Positions 29,519 to 38,528 of a stretch of DNA of 64,000 bases are shown piece by piece (the stretch's first letter is position 1; each line of letters starts with the position of its first letter). Below the pieces are notes generated by a model. That model ran no database searches. It was not told the origin of the DNA and worked only from the letters and a program-made list of their open reading frames with translations. Source of the stretch: Micromonospora sp. WMMD812 (GTDB lineage: Bacteria; Actinomycetota; Actinomycetes; Mycobacteriales; Micromonosporaceae); NCBI RefSeq assembly GCF_027497215.1, contig NZ_CP114904.1, positions 5,785,001-5,849,000 on the forward strand, read 5' to 3'. The position numbers and the translations under genes are program-made.

Positions 29519-29845
29519 GTGAGCCCTCGTCGCAACCGTCCCCGCCGGGACGAGAACGCCCACCTGGACGCGGACCGGGCCCGGCAGGGCGTCGAGTCGG
29601 TGCAGCAGTGGCGCGACGGCGAGTGGCAGGTACGCGGCATCAGCGGCGGCGCCTCGGTCAAGACGTACCGCTGCCCGGGTTGCGACCAGGAGATCCGCCC
29701 CGGGGTGGCGCACCTGGTGGCCTGGCCGGCGGACGGTCGGGGCGACCTGACCGACCGCCGGCACTGGCACAGCGGCTGCTGGCGGGCGCGGGACCGGCGC
29801 GGCCCGGTGGTGCAGCGCGGGCGCAGCGCCCCGCGCTACGGCTGA
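29519..29845 (+). CDS. small zinc-ribbon-like conserved actinobacterial protein
   Basis: A 108-residue, Arg-rich protein. A YRCPGCDQEI motif and a later HWHSGCW give CxxC plus His/Cys ligands for one zinc. The N-terminus (SPRRNRPRR) is basic. The GTG at 29519 is chosen; TAACCT lies about 10 bp before it, which fits a leaderless transcript, and there is no Shine-Dalgarno sequence. Its function is unknown. Confidence 0.75.
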   Translation: MSPRRNRPRRDENAHLDADRARQGVESVQQWRDGEWQVRGISGGASVKTYRCPGCDQEIRPGVAHLVAWPADGRGDLTDRRHWHSGCWRARDRRGPVVQRGRSAPRYG

Positions 29846-29911
29846 GCGATCTGGATCACCTCGTTCGCGGCCGGATGGGCGGCGGCGGCGAGTTCGCGCC
29901 AGACTTGGGCG

Positions 29912-30721
29912 GTGAGCACAGCGATCCGCGCGTCGTCCATCCTCCCCGGCCGTCGGGAGGACATCGAGCTGCACACCGCCGACGGGCTGCGGCTGGTCGG
30001 CGAGCTGGCCCGCCCGGTGGACCGCGAGCCGGTGGGCACCCTGGTCTGCCTGCACCCGCTGCCCACCCACGGCGGGATGATGGACAGCCACGTGTTCCGC
30101 AAGGCGGCCTGGCGGCTGCCCGCCCTGGCCGACCTCGCCGTGCTCCGCTTCAACACCCGGGGCACCAGCAGCGTGCGCGGCACCAGCGAGGGGGCCTTCG
30201 ACAACGCCGTCGGCGAGCGCTACGACGTGGCCGCCGCGATCGAGTACGCCGAGTTCCACGAGCTGCCGAACATCTGGCTGCTCGGCTGGTCGTTCGGCAC
30301 CGACCTGATCCTGAAGCACGGCTGCGACCCGGCGATCGCCGGCGCGATCCTGCTCTCCCCGCCGCTGCGCTACTCGAACCCGGAGGACCTGGCGCTCTGG
30401 GCGCGGTCCGGTCGGCCGCTGGTCGCGCTTGTGCCCGAGTTCGACGACTACCTCCGGCCGGCCGAGGCCCGGGAGCGGTTCGCGGCGGTGCCGCAGACCG
30501 AGGTGGTCGGGGTGCCGGGGGCGAAGCACCTCTGGGTCGGCGACGCCGAGCGGGTGCTCGACGAGGTGGTCCGTCGGGTCAACCCGGCCGTGCCGCTGCC
30601 GCTGCCCACGACCTGGGACGGCCCGATGGAGACCGGCGACGTCAGCGCGTACGCCGACCGGACGGTCGCCTCGTTCGCCGACCGCCCGGTGCCGGGCCCG
30701 CCGCAGGCGCAGGCCGGCTGA
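29912..30721 (+). CDS. alpha/beta hydrolase (dienelactone/CocE-like small esterase)
   Basis: A 269-residue hydrolase with LVCLHPLPTHGGMMDS as the oxyanion loop, a GWSFGT nucleophile elbow and a His in GAKHLWVGD. The length and the P-H-GG-M pattern match a compact family often annotated as alpha/beta hydrolase of unknown substrate. The start is GTG. It is convergent with the AI-2E transporter gene (6-bp gap). Confidence 0.82.
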   Translation: MSTAIRASSILPGRREDIELHTADGLRLVGELARPVDREPVGTLVCLHPLPTHGGMMDSHVFRKAAWRLPALADLAVLRFNTRGTSSVRGTSEGAFDNAVGERYDVAAAIEYAEFHELPNIWLLGWSFGTDLILKHGCDPAIAGAILLSPPLRYSNPEDLALWARSGRPLVALVPEFDDYLRPAEARERFAAVPQTEVVGVPGAKHLWVGDAERVLDEVVRRVNPAVPLPLPTTWDGPMETGDVSAYADRTVASFADRPVPGPPQAQAG

Positions 30722-30727
30722 CCGGCG

Positions 30728-32029
30728 TCAGCGCCGCTGCTGCCGGGGCAGCACCACCTCGCGCAGGATGAGCTGGAGGGCGGCCACCGTCGGGATGGCG
30801 ACGAGCGCGCCCACCACGCCGACGAGCGCGACCCCGAGCAGCGCCGCGAGCAGGGCGGCGACCTCGTTGACCTCGACCGAGCGGCGCATCACCTTCGGGT
30901 AGATGAGGTAGTTCTCCACCTGCTGGTAGATGAGGAAGAAGACCACGCAGGCGATGCCGGCGGAGAGGTTGGTGGCGAAGCCGACCAGGCTCACGATCAC
31001 CGCGCCGATGGTCGCACCGATCTGCGGGATCAGGTCGGTCACCGCGACCACCACGGCCAGCGCGATCGGGTAGGCCAGCCCGACGATCAGCGCGAAGATG
31101 AAGGTGCTGATCCCGGCCAGGACCGCGATGCACAGCGCCCCGACCATGTACGCGCCGACCTTGGCGAGGATCTCGTCGCCGATGAGCTGTACCCGCTCCC
31201 GCCGGGACCCGGGCACCAGGGCGTAGCCGAGGGACCGGAGCCGGTTGAAGTAGGCCAGGAAATAGATGGTCAGCACCAGCACGGTCAGGATCCGGAAGAT
31301 GGTCCCGAAGATCAGCTGCGCGCCGCCGAGCACCCCGCCGAGGGCCCGGCTCAGGGTGTCCGCGTTCACCGCCTCCTGCACCCGCTGCACCAGGTCGTAC
31401 CGCTCGACCAGGTCGTTGACCGTCTCGTTGCGGCGCAGCTCCTCGACGTAGCTCGGCAGTTGCTCCACGAACTGCCCGGACTGGGTGACGATCGGCGGCA
31501 CCAGCGCCACCACGCCGCCGCAGAGCAGCAGCACCACGGCGGTGGTGACCAGCGTGACGGCCAGCCCGTGCGGCAGCCCCCAGGACCGCAGTCGGGCAAC
31601 GGCCGGATAGAGGCCGATCGCGAGGAAGAGCGCGATCACGACCAGGACCAGGATGCCGGCGGCGTTGCGCACGCCGAGATAGAGGGTGTACGCCAGCAGC
31701 ACGCCGAGCGCCCCGGTGAAACCGACCAGGAAACTGCTGCGCCGCAGCGGCCGCCCGGGCGGCCCGAACCGCCCCGAACCGGCGGCGGGTGGCGGGTCGA
31801 GCGCGTCGGCCGACGGGTCACCGGTCGACGGGGCGTGCGGCGGCTGCTCGCCTTCCGGGTCCGGGGTGTGCCGGTGCCCCCGAGCCCGATCCGCGCCGGG
31901 CGGCGGCGCGTCGGCGTGCTCGGGCTTCGCACGCGGCCCGCCGGCGTGGCCGGCGTGCTCGGGCCGTGGAGGCGGCGCGTCGGCTCGCTCGGGGCCCGGT
32001 CCGTCGGCCTTCGGCCCGTCCTGCGTCAC
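30728..32029 (-). CDS. AI-2E family (PerM-like) membrane transporter
   Basis: A 433-residue protein. The first 95 residues are hydrophilic, Pro/Ala/His-rich and probably disordered. The rest holds seven to eight membrane helices with the family pattern: LPSYVEELRRN cytoplasmic domain, GSRRERVQ, and GLAYPIALAVVVAVTDLIPQIGATIGA. Members have been linked to export of autoinducer-2, ions or osmolytes; the substrate here is open. The 206 bp upstream (32030-32235) show no gene or clear signal. Confidence 0.85.
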   Translation of the reverse strand: MTQDGPKADGPGPERADAPPPRPEHAGHAGGPRAKPEHADAPPPGADRARGHRHTPDPEGEQPPHAPSTGDPSADALDPPPAAGSGRFGPPGRPLRRSSFLVGFTGALGVLLAYTLYLGVRNAAGILVLVVIALFLAIGLYPAVARLRSWGLPHGLAVTLVTTAVVLLLCGGVVALVPPIVTQSGQFVEQLPSYVEELRRNETVNDLVERYDLVQRVQEAVNADTLSRALGGVLGGAQLIFGTIFRILTVLVLTIYFLAYFNRLRSLGYALVPGSRRERVQLIGDEILAKVGAYMVGALCIAVLAGISTFIFALIVGLAYPIALAVVVAVTDLIPQIGATIGAVIVSLVGFATNLSAGIACVVFFLIYQQVENYLIYPKVMRRSVEVNEVAALLAALLGVALVGVVGALVAIPTVAALQLILREVVLPRQQRR

Positions 32030-32235
32030 CAGATCCTCCGGTCAGGTCCGCGGCTCGGCCGCCCCGTCCACGAGCCGGCGCGCCCGGCGCCCGCCCTGCC
32101 CGGAGACTACTGGTCACCCGTGCCGCGAGCCATCCGCTCCCCGACCGGTCCCCGGCCGCTGAGCCGGCGGTTCCGCACAGCACCGTGGTGTGCACCGCAC
32201 CTCGCGCGGACCGGCGGGGGATCGGGCCCCCGGGG

Positions 32236-34569
32236 TCACTCCTTCTCGACGGTGACCGTGTTGGGCTTCGCGGCGCGCTCGTCGGTGGTCGGCTTGCTGG
32301 GCCGCTTGCCGTTCTCACCGGTGCTGGTGATCTTCGTGGGGGTCGCGCCCCGGCCACCCTCGCCGGGCACCGCGGCCACCGTCGGCTCGCCGTCCACCGC
32401 CGCGCCGGCGGCCCCGTCGTCCACGGTGGTGACCGGTTCGGCCACCGGCCGGGCCTTCGACTGATCGGCCGCCGCCGACTCGCCCTCGGTCGCCGGCTCC
32501 GGCTTGGCGGCTGCCGGCTCCGGCTTCGCCCCCGCCGGCTTCGCCGTGCCGTCGGGTTGCGCCGGCGCGCCGACCAGCTTCGCGCCGCCGCCGACGGCCT
32601 GCGCCTTCGCGGCGACGGGCTCGGGCCTGCCGTCGGCGCCCGGCGCCTTCGTGACGACCGGCTGCGGCGTGTCACCGACGGGCTTCGCCGTGCCGCCAAC
32701 CGGCGCGCCCGCGCCCGGCTCGGCTTTCGGGTCCCCCGGGCGGGAGGTCGCGGCCGGCTTCGCCGTCGGGTCGGCGCCCGCGGCCTTACCGGACCCGACC
32801 GGCCGGGCCGCCACGGCCGGGCCGGCGGCCGAGGCGGGGCTGACCGCCCCCGCCGGTGGCGGGGAGGTGGGGCCGTCGGTGCCGCCCGGCCCGGTGACGG
32901 CCTGCACCCGAAGCTCGGCCAGCTGCCGCTGGAGTTCGTCCGACTCCTGCCGGGACTTCCAGGTCTCCTGGCGCAGGTCGGCGAGCTGCTGCTGCGCCTG
33001 GGCGATCTCCAGCATCACCTGGGCGAGCTGCTGCCGGCCGGCCGCGACCTCCTGCTGGGTCGCGGCGAGGTGCTGCTGGGTGGTGGCCAGGGCCTGCTGG
33101 GTCGTCGCGGCGTACTCCTCGAACTGTCGCCGGGAAGCCGCGACGTGCTCGTCGGCCGTGCGGCGCTTCTCGACCGACTCGGTCTCGGCCTGGCGCAGCA
33201 GCTCCGTGGCCTGCTCCTCGGCCTGCCGGCGCATCGTGGTGGCAGCCCGCTCGGCGGCCTGCCGGACCCGGTCGGCGCCCTGCTCGATCTCGTTCTTGCG
33301 GGCCGTGTACTCGGACTCCAACCGGTCGCGCCGGGACGTGAAGCTGGTCTCGAGTTCCTGCTTGCGGCTGCTGAACCCGGTCTCCAGCTCCTGCTTGCGG
33401 GAGGTGAAGCCGGTCTCCAGCTCCTGCTGGCGGGACTTGTACTGCTTCTCCAACTCGTCGCGACGCTTGGTGAACTCCTGGTCGGCGGTGGCGCGGCGCT
33501 GGGCGAGCTCGCGGTCGGCGGCCTCGCGGCGAGAGTTGACCTCCTTCTCGACGCCGGCCCGCCAGGCACCCAGCTCCTGCTGGGTCTGCGCCCGCGCCTG
33601 CTGCACGTACGCCTCGGTCTCGCCACGCATCCGCTGCACGTACGCCTCGGTCTCGGCGCGGCTGCGTTTGGCCGACTCGGCCGCCTGCGTGGTCAGCCGC
33701 TCCGCCTCCTGCTGGGCCTTGGCCCGGGTGGCCCGACCGGCCATCGAGGCGTCGTCGATGATCTGCTTGGCCTCCCGCTGCGCCTTGGCGTGGGTCGCCC
33801 GGCCCGCCTCGGTGGCCTGATCGATGAGCCGCTTGGACTCCTGCTGGGCCTTGGCGTGGACCTCCTTGGCGGCGTCGCGCAGCTGGGTCGCCTCCTGCTG
33901 CGCCTTGGCCAGCACCTCCCGGGCCGCCTCCCGCAGCTTGGTGGACTCCTGCTGGGCCCGGGTGTGGATCTCCTTGGCGGTCTCCCGCAGCTGGGTCGCC
34001 TCCTGCTGCGCCTTGGCCAACTCGTCCTGCGCGTTGCGGCGCAGCTTCGCGGCCTCCTCCTTGGCCGTCCGCAGCGCGGTCTCCGACTCGGCCTTGCGGG
34101 CGGCGGCCTGCCGCTCCTCCTCGGCGCGCCGCGCGGCCAGGGCGATCTCGAAGTCCTTCAGCGCCGTCGCGGCCTGCTCGCGGGCGTCCTCGATGATGTG
34201 CTCGGCGGCGGCGCGGCGGGACTCGATCTCCTCGTTGGCGGCGGTGACGATGTCGTCGGCCTGCTCCTCGGCGAGGCTAAGGATCTGCTCGACGCGGGGG
34301 CCGAGATGCCGGAACGACGCCCGGTCGACCACACCGACCTGCTTGCGCACCTGGGCCAGGTCCCGCTGGAGCACCTCGACCTGGCCGGCGAGCTTGTGGA
34401 TCTGTGTGTAGGCCTGCTCCCGCTCGGCCGCGAGAGTCGCGATCTCGTGCTCCGCACGCGCGACGTACCGGTCGACCTGCCTCTTCTCGTACCCCCGCAG
34501 AGCGGACTCGAAGCTGGGCTCCGTGGCCACGTCCCCGCCGAGTGCGAACAGTTCCTCGCCGTGCGACAT
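32236..34569 (-). CDS. large DivIVA/Scy-like coiled-coil polarity protein
   Basis: A 777-residue protein. The N-terminus (FESALRGYEKRQVDRYVARAEHE, in part) is a DivIVA-type lipid/pole-binding start. About 500 residues of coiled coil follow with visible internal repeats: AQQE-x-TQLR-AK units near residues 190-290, RKQELETGF-S decapeptides near 385-420, and ATTQQ-LA units near 500-520. The last 200 residues are Pro/Ala/Gly-rich and low in complexity. Such proteins (Scy in Streptomyces) organise tip growth in filamentous actinobacteria. The ATG at 34569 is chosen where the DivIVA pattern begins. It is in tandem with a second coiled-coil gene. Confidence 0.85.
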   Translation of the reverse strand: MSHGEELFALGGDVATEPSFESALRGYEKRQVDRYVARAEHEIATLAAEREQAYTQIHKLAGQVEVLQRDLAQVRKQVGVVDRASFRHLGPRVEQILSLAEEQADDIVTAANEEIESRRAAAEHIIEDAREQAATALKDFEIALAARRAEEERQAAARKAESETALRTAKEEAAKLRRNAQDELAKAQQEATQLRETAKEIHTRAQQESTKLREAAREVLAKAQQEATQLRDAAKEVHAKAQQESKRLIDQATEAGRATHAKAQREAKQIIDDASMAGRATRAKAQQEAERLTTQAAESAKRSRAETEAYVQRMRGETEAYVQQARAQTQQELGAWRAGVEKEVNSRREAADRELAQRRATADQEFTKRRDELEKQYKSRQQELETGFTSRKQELETGFSSRKQELETSFTSRRDRLESEYTARKNEIEQGADRVRQAAERAATTMRRQAEEQATELLRQAETESVEKRRTADEHVAASRRQFEEYAATTQQALATTQQHLAATQQEVAAGRQQLAQVMLEIAQAQQQLADLRQETWKSRQESDELQRQLAELRVQAVTGPGGTDGPTSPPPAGAVSPASAAGPAVAARPVGSGKAAGADPTAKPAATSRPGDPKAEPGAGAPVGGTAKPVGDTPQPVVTKAPGADGRPEPVAAKAQAVGGGAKLVGAPAQPDGTAKPAGAKPEPAAAKPEPATEGESAAADQSKARPVAEPVTTVDDGAAGAAVDGEPTVAAVPGEGGRGATPTKITSTGENGKRPSKPTTDERAAKPNTVTVEKE

Positions 34570-34675
34570 GCCCTCATCCTCACACGCATTGGGTCCTGCT
34601 GGGGCGATACGGACGCCCCTGATGGGACCTACTTCACTCGGGTCGTACCGGTTGATATCAAAGGATGGGAAAAGC

Positions 34676-34724
34676 ATGCGGCGCGGGGCGGGCACCGGTC
34701 ACCCGGTGCCGCCCCGCGCCGCAT
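34676..34724 (-). terminator. long hairpin after the shorter coiled-coil gene
   Basis: Arms of about 22 bp (ATGCGGCGCGGGGCGG then ACCGG) pair with a single extra G bulged, around a 4-nt loop. It lies between the two coiled-coil genes, so they are probably not one simple transcript. Confidence 0.75.
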
Positions 34725-34746
34725 CATGCCCCGACCTGGCGGTGCG

Positions 34747-36000
34747 TCAGCTGGCCGTCTCCGCGGCGACCTTGCCGCCGTCGGCCTTCCCGGCCTCCGG
34801 CTTGGCGGCCGCGCCGGACGCCGGCACGCCCGGGACGATTCCGGCGAGGCCGGACAGCATCTGGCCGAGCTGCGAGGTGACCGCGTCCTTCTGGCGGGTG
34901 AGGTCCTCGACCTCGCGACGGGCCGCCTGCGTGGTCAGCTCCGCCTCGGTGCGCGCCTCGTTGAGCTGGCGCTGCGACTCGGCCTTCGCCTCGTTGAGCG
35001 TCTTCTCCGCGAGGGCCTTGGCCTTGTCGATCGTCTCGTTCGCGGTGCGCTCGGACTCGACCCGGCGCGCCTCGGCGCGCTGCTCGATCTCCTTGGCGCG
35101 CTCCTGGGCTGCCCGGGCCCGCTGCTCGGCCTCGCTGACCAGCTTCTGGGTCTGCGCGACCTGGGCGGCGTGCCGCTCGGACTCCTCGCGCTCGGCCTTC
35201 TCACGCCGCTCGGCGAGCTGCAGCTCGAGGGCCTGGAGGTCCTTGTCGCGCTTGTCCCGGGCGTCGGTGAGCAGCTTGGTCGCCTCGGCGCGCTTCTCCT
35301 CGGCCTCGCGGGCGGCCTTGGCCCGCTGCTGGGTGATCTCGCGCTCGGCGGTGGCGCGGAGGGTGGCCACCTCCCGCTCGACGGTGGACTTCAGCTCCGC
35401 CACCTCGTGCGCGGTCACCGTGCGCAGCTGCTTGGTCTCGCGCTCGGCGTCGGCGCGCAGCGTGTCGGCCTCCCGCCGGGCCTGGACCCGGACCTCGGCC
35501 GCCTCCCGCTCGGCGGCGGTGCGGAGGTTGCCCGCCTCGCGCTCGGCGGTGGCCTTCATCGCGGCCGCCTCGGCACGGGCCTTGTCGGTGATCTCACGCG
35601 CCTCAAGGCGGGCGGCGGAGAGGATGCCCTCCGACTCGCGCTTGGCCTCGTTGCGGTGGTCGTTGGCCTGCTCCTCGGCCAGCCGGAGGATCTGCTCGAC
35701 TCGGGTGCCGAGGCCGGAGAGGGTCGGCCGGCTGTTCTCCTCGAGCTGCTTGTTGGTGTCCGTGAGCTTCTGCTCCAGCGCACCCATGCGCTGCTCGGCC
35801 TGGCGGAGGCGACGCTGGGCGTCGTTCATCCGCTGCTCGGCCTCGGCGCGGGCCTGCTCGGACTGGGTCAGCGCGGCGGTCATCCGGCCGATGAAGTCAT
35901 CGACCTGGTGAGTGTTGTATCCGCGCAGGCCAACGGTGAAATCTGGCTGCGAGTTCGCGTTATCGAAGAACGCGAGAGGGGAGGACTGCTGCTGGGGCAT
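34747..36000 (-). CDS. DivIVA-domain coiled-coil (FilP-like) protein
   Basis: A 417-residue protein. The N-terminal QPDFTVGLRGYNTHQVDDFIGR is the DivIVA-like membrane-targeting segment, followed by uninterrupted Ala/Glu/Arg/Lys coiled coil (about residues 40-370) and an Ala/Pro-rich end. Pairing with a larger Scy-like gene matches the filP-scy arrangement of Streptomyces, where the two help form the tip-organising scaffold. Whether this one forms FilP-like filaments cannot be read from sequence. In the same region the acyl-CoA genes follow, also as in Streptomyces. Confidence 0.83.
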   Translation of the reverse strand: MPQQQSSPLAFFDNANSQPDFTVGLRGYNTHQVDDFIGRMTAALTQSEQARAEAEQRMNDAQRRLRQAEQRMGALEQKLTDTNKQLEENSRPTLSGLGTRVEQILRLAEEQANDHRNEAKRESEGILSAARLEAREITDKARAEAAAMKATAEREAGNLRTAAEREAAEVRVQARREADTLRADAERETKQLRTVTAHEVAELKSTVEREVATLRATAEREITQQRAKAAREAEEKRAEATKLLTDARDKRDKDLQALELQLAERREKAEREESERHAAQVAQTQKLVSEAEQRARAAQERAKEIEQRAEARRVESERTANETIDKAKALAEKTLNEAKAESQRQLNEARTEAELTTQAARREVEDLTRQKDAVTSQLGQMLSGLAGIVPGVPASGAAAKPEAGKADGGKVAAETAS

Positions 36001-36157
36001 TGGGACATACTGGCAGACGCCCCAGGGTGGTTCGCAAGAGCGGTACGAACCTTTCGCGTCCTCTTTACATGGTCAACTCCGGCCGGTCGGGTCACCGGAC
36101 CAAACGCCGATCTTGGCAGGTCCCGGGCGGGTCGGACGGCGCGGAGCGGAACGTGGA

Positions 36158-36191
36158 AAAGGGTCGCGGGGGTGGTCCCCCGCGACCCTTT
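36158..36191 (-). terminator. intrinsic terminator after ccr
   Basis: A perfect 15-bp stem AAAGGGTCGCGGGGG with a 4-nt loop. Read on the minus strand it ends in a TTTT run, so it suits termination of ccr. It lies in the 318-bp gap between ccr and the coiled-coil gene; nothing else was found there. Confidence 0.88.
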
Positions 36192-36318
36192 GTCCGGCCG
36201 CCCTCCGGATCACTCGAATGGGCTCCGGCAACCTGCGCGAAAGGCAATCGCGTCCACCGCATTGGTCATCCGGGGCTCCGCCGTCCGTCGGCCGGGGCGC
36301 CCACGCCGACCGCGGCGG

Positions 36319-37674
36319 TCAGTGCCCCCGGAACCGGTTGATCGCGGTCTCGTGCCGGGCGCGCAACTCCGGGTCGCGGACGCCCAGGCCGTCCCGCGGC
36401 GCGAGACAGCGGACGCCGACCTTGCCCTGGTGAGCGTTGCGGTGCACCTCGTACGCGGCCTGGCCGGTCTGCTCCAGCGGGTACGTCCGGGACACCGTCG
36501 GGTGCACCCGGCCGAGGGCCACCAGCCGGTTGGCCTGCCAGGCCTCGTGGTAGTTGGCGAAGTGGCTGCCGACGATCCGCTTCAGGTGCATCCAGAGGTA
36601 GCGGTTGTCGTACTGGTGCTGGAAGCCGCTCGTGGACGCGCAGGTGACGATGGTGCCGCCGCGTCGGGCCACGTAGACGCTGGCGCCGAAGGTCTCCCGG
36701 CCGGGGTGCTCGAAGACGATGTCCGGGTCCTCGCCGCCGGTCAGCTCGCGGATCCGCTCGCCGAAGCGCCGCCACTCGTCCTGGTCCTGGGTCTCCTCGT
36801 CCTTCCAGAACCGGAAGCCCTCCGCGGCCCGGTCGATGACCAGCTCGGCGCCCATCTTCCGGCACAGCTCGGCCTTCTCCGGCGAGGAGACCACGCAGAC
36901 CGGGATCGCTCCGCCGTTCAGGGCCATCTGGGTCGCGTAGCCGCCCAGGCCGCCCGAGGCGCCCCAGATCAGCACCACGTCGCCCTGCTTCATGTTGGCC
37001 CCGTGGTGCGACACCAACTGCCGGTAGGCGGTGGAGTTGACCAGTCCCGGGCTGGCCGCCTCCTCCCAACTGAGGTGCCGCGGCTTCGGCATCAGCTGGT
37101 TGGCCTTGACCACGGCCAGCTCGGCGAGGCCGCCGAAGTTGGTCTCGAAGCCCCAGATCCGCTGCTGCGGGTCGAGCATGGTGTCGTCGTGCCCGGCCGC
37201 GTCCTCCAACTCCACCGAGAGGCAGTGCGCGACCACCTCGTCGCCGGGCAGCCACCGGGTCACCCCCGGTCCGGTACGCAGCACGACGCCGGCCGCGTCC
37301 GAGCCGACCACGTGGTACGGCAGGTCGTGCCGGCGGGTCAGGTCGGAGAGCCGGCCGTAGCGCTGGAGGAACTTGAAGGTGGACAGCGGCTCGAAGATGC
37401 TGGTCCAGACGGTGTTGTAGTTGATCGCGCTGGCCATCACCGCGACGAGGGCCTCGCCGGGCCCGAGCTCCGGCGTCGGCACCTCCTGGACGTGCAGTGC
37501 CTTGCGCGGGTCCTTGTCGCGGGTGGCCATCCCGTCGAACATCCGGGCCTCCTCGGCGCGGACCACCACCCCCCGGTAGCTCTCCGGCACCGGCAGTCCG
37601 GCGAGGCCGGCGAGTTCGCGGTCCGGGTCGTTCGAGCCCTCCGCCGCCATGATCGCTTCGAGGATGTCCTGCAC
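36319..37674 (-). CDS. ccr: crotonyl-CoA carboxylase/reductase
   Basis: A 451-residue enzyme that reductively carboxylates crotonyl-CoA to ethylmalonyl-CoA with NADPH and CO2. The four residues that bind CO2 in the well-studied Kitasatospora setae enzyme (N81, F170, E171, H365) all appear at a constant offset of six, as N87 in NYNTVW, F176/E177 in GFETNF and H371 in GSHFANY. The cofactor site is WGASGGLGGYA. The GTG start at 37674 has GGAGG five bases upstream and gives the usual length; an in-frame ATG at 37725 would add 17 residues. Its product feeds epimerase and Ecm; the pathway also supplies extender units for polyketides. Confidence 0.95.
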   Translation of the reverse strand: MQDILEAIMAAEGSNDPDRELAGLAGLPVPESYRGVVVRAEEARMFDGMATRDKDPRKALHVQEVPTPELGPGEALVAVMASAINYNTVWTSIFEPLSTFKFLQRYGRLSDLTRRHDLPYHVVGSDAAGVVLRTGPGVTRWLPGDEVVAHCLSVELEDAAGHDDTMLDPQQRIWGFETNFGGLAELAVVKANQLMPKPRHLSWEEAASPGLVNSTAYRQLVSHHGANMKQGDVVLIWGASGGLGGYATQMALNGGAIPVCVVSSPEKAELCRKMGAELVIDRAAEGFRFWKDEETQDQDEWRRFGERIRELTGGEDPDIVFEHPGRETFGASVYVARRGGTIVTCASTSGFQHQYDNRYLWMHLKRIVGSHFANYHEAWQANRLVALGRVHPTVSRTYPLEQTGQAAYEVHRNAHQGKVGVRCLAPRDGLGVRDPELRARHETAINRFRGH

Positions 37675-37808
37675 GGTGACCTCCGGTTCGTCCGCACCCG
37701 CGCGCACGGGCCTGGGTGCTGCCATCGTCGGCGCCGGTGCGACCGACCGCCATGTCGTCGTCCGACACATCCGGCACCGGGTCGCGCTCCTGTTGAAGGC
37801 GGACGTTA

Positions 37809-37824
37809 CTGAACGGTAGCTAGG
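37809..37824 (-). promoter_or_regulatory. shared acyl-CoA-regulon element upstream of ccr
   Basis: CTGAACGGTAGCTAGG on the plus strand (reverse CCTAGCTACCGTTCAG), 134 bp before the GTG start. With its left flank it gives TTACTGAACGGTAG, 13 of 14 identical to the palindrome at ecm. The rest of the gap 37675-37951 shows no gene. Confidence 0.65.
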
Positions 37825-37951
37825 GCGGGAAGTCCTCTGTGAAAAATCGCATCGGCCGATGCGTGAAGGTGTCCGGGAGGGTGGCGAACCGCGCACCGGC
37901 GTGCTCCGGAGGGGTGGTACGCCGTGGGTGCGGGGCCGGCCCGCACGCCGC

Positions 37952-37987
37952 ACCGGCCCGGCGGGCGCGCCGTACCGCCGGGCCGGT
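37952..37987 (-). terminator. hairpin after methylmalonyl-CoA epimerase gene
   Basis: A perfect 13-bp stem (ACCGGCCCGGCGG) with a 10-nt loop starts 5 bp beyond the epimerase stop on the minus strand. A second smaller hairpin (GTGCGGG stem) lies at 37928-37946. They separate the epimerase from ccr. Confidence 0.75.
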
Positions 37988-37992
37988 CGCGG

Positions 37993-38466
37993 TCAGTGGT
38001 CGGCGGCCGGTTCGACCAGCTCGACCAGGACGCCGCCGGCGTCCTTCGGGTGCACGAAGTTGATCCGGGAGTCCGCCGTGCCGCGCCGCGGCGTGTCGTA
38101 GAGCAGCCGCATCCCGCGCTCGCGCAGCGCCGCGCAGGCGGCGTCGATGTCCGTGACCGTGTACGCCACCTGCTGCACGCCCGGTCCGTTGCGCTCGAGG
38201 AATTTCGCGATCGTGCTCTCCGGGGTGAGCGGCGCGAGCAGCTGCACGCAGCCTCCCTCGGTGGTCGGGCCGACGGCGAGCATCGCCTCGCGTACGCCCT
38301 GCTCGGTGTTGGTCTCGATGTGCACGCAGCGCATGCCGAACGTCCGCTGGTAGAAGTCGATCGCGACGTCCAGGTCGGCGACGGCGATCCCGACGTGGTC
38401 GATCCGGCGCAGCCCGATGCCTGTGACGTAGTCCGCAGCGGGCTCGACGGGGGAGTTCTCAGCCAT
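37993..38466 (-). CDS. mce: methylmalonyl-CoA (ethylmalonyl-CoA) epimerase
   Basis: A 157-residue VOC-fold epimerase that flips the C2 configuration of methylmalonyl- or ethylmalonyl-CoA. Family marks are GLRRIDHVGIAVADLD with the first metal His, a METNTEQGVREAML-like strand, GPGVQQVAYTV with the next His, and FVHPKDAGGVLVEL with the last metal Glu. The ATG at 38466 is used; an upstream in-frame ATG would read through the regulatory site. It diverges from the thiolase gene 63 bp away, with a regulon element between them. Confidence 0.93.
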   Translation of the reverse strand: MAENSPVEPAADYVTGIGLRRIDHVGIAVADLDVAIDFYQRTFGMRCVHIETNTEQGVREAMLAVGPTTEGGCVQLLAPLTPESTIAKFLERNGPGVQQVAYTVTDIDAACAALRERGMRLLYDTPRRGTADSRINFVHPKDAGGVLVELVEPAADH

Positions 38467-38479
38467 GGCGCTAGTCTGG

Positions 38480-38495
38480 CCGAACAATCGTTAAG
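38480..38495. promoter_or_regulatory. shared acyl-CoA-regulon element between mce and thiolase
   Basis: CCGAACAATCGTTAAG on the plus strand (reverse CTTAACGATTGTTCGG), the most divergent of the six sites but with the same two half-sites. It lies 13 bp before the mce ATG and 33 bp before the thiolase ATG, so one site could control both directions. Confidence 0.55.
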
Positions 38496-38528
38496 GCGTA
38501 CAGGTCGGCACCCCCCTCGGAGGCAGGT

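Noticed and set aside
31789..37812. A 2,000-codon plus-strand open frame over the coiled-coil genes
   Set aside because: It is antisense to two proteins with DivIVA starts and regular coiled coil, and to ccr. Composition is repetitive Leu/Gly/Arg, typical of antisense reading of Ala/Glu/Gln repeats.
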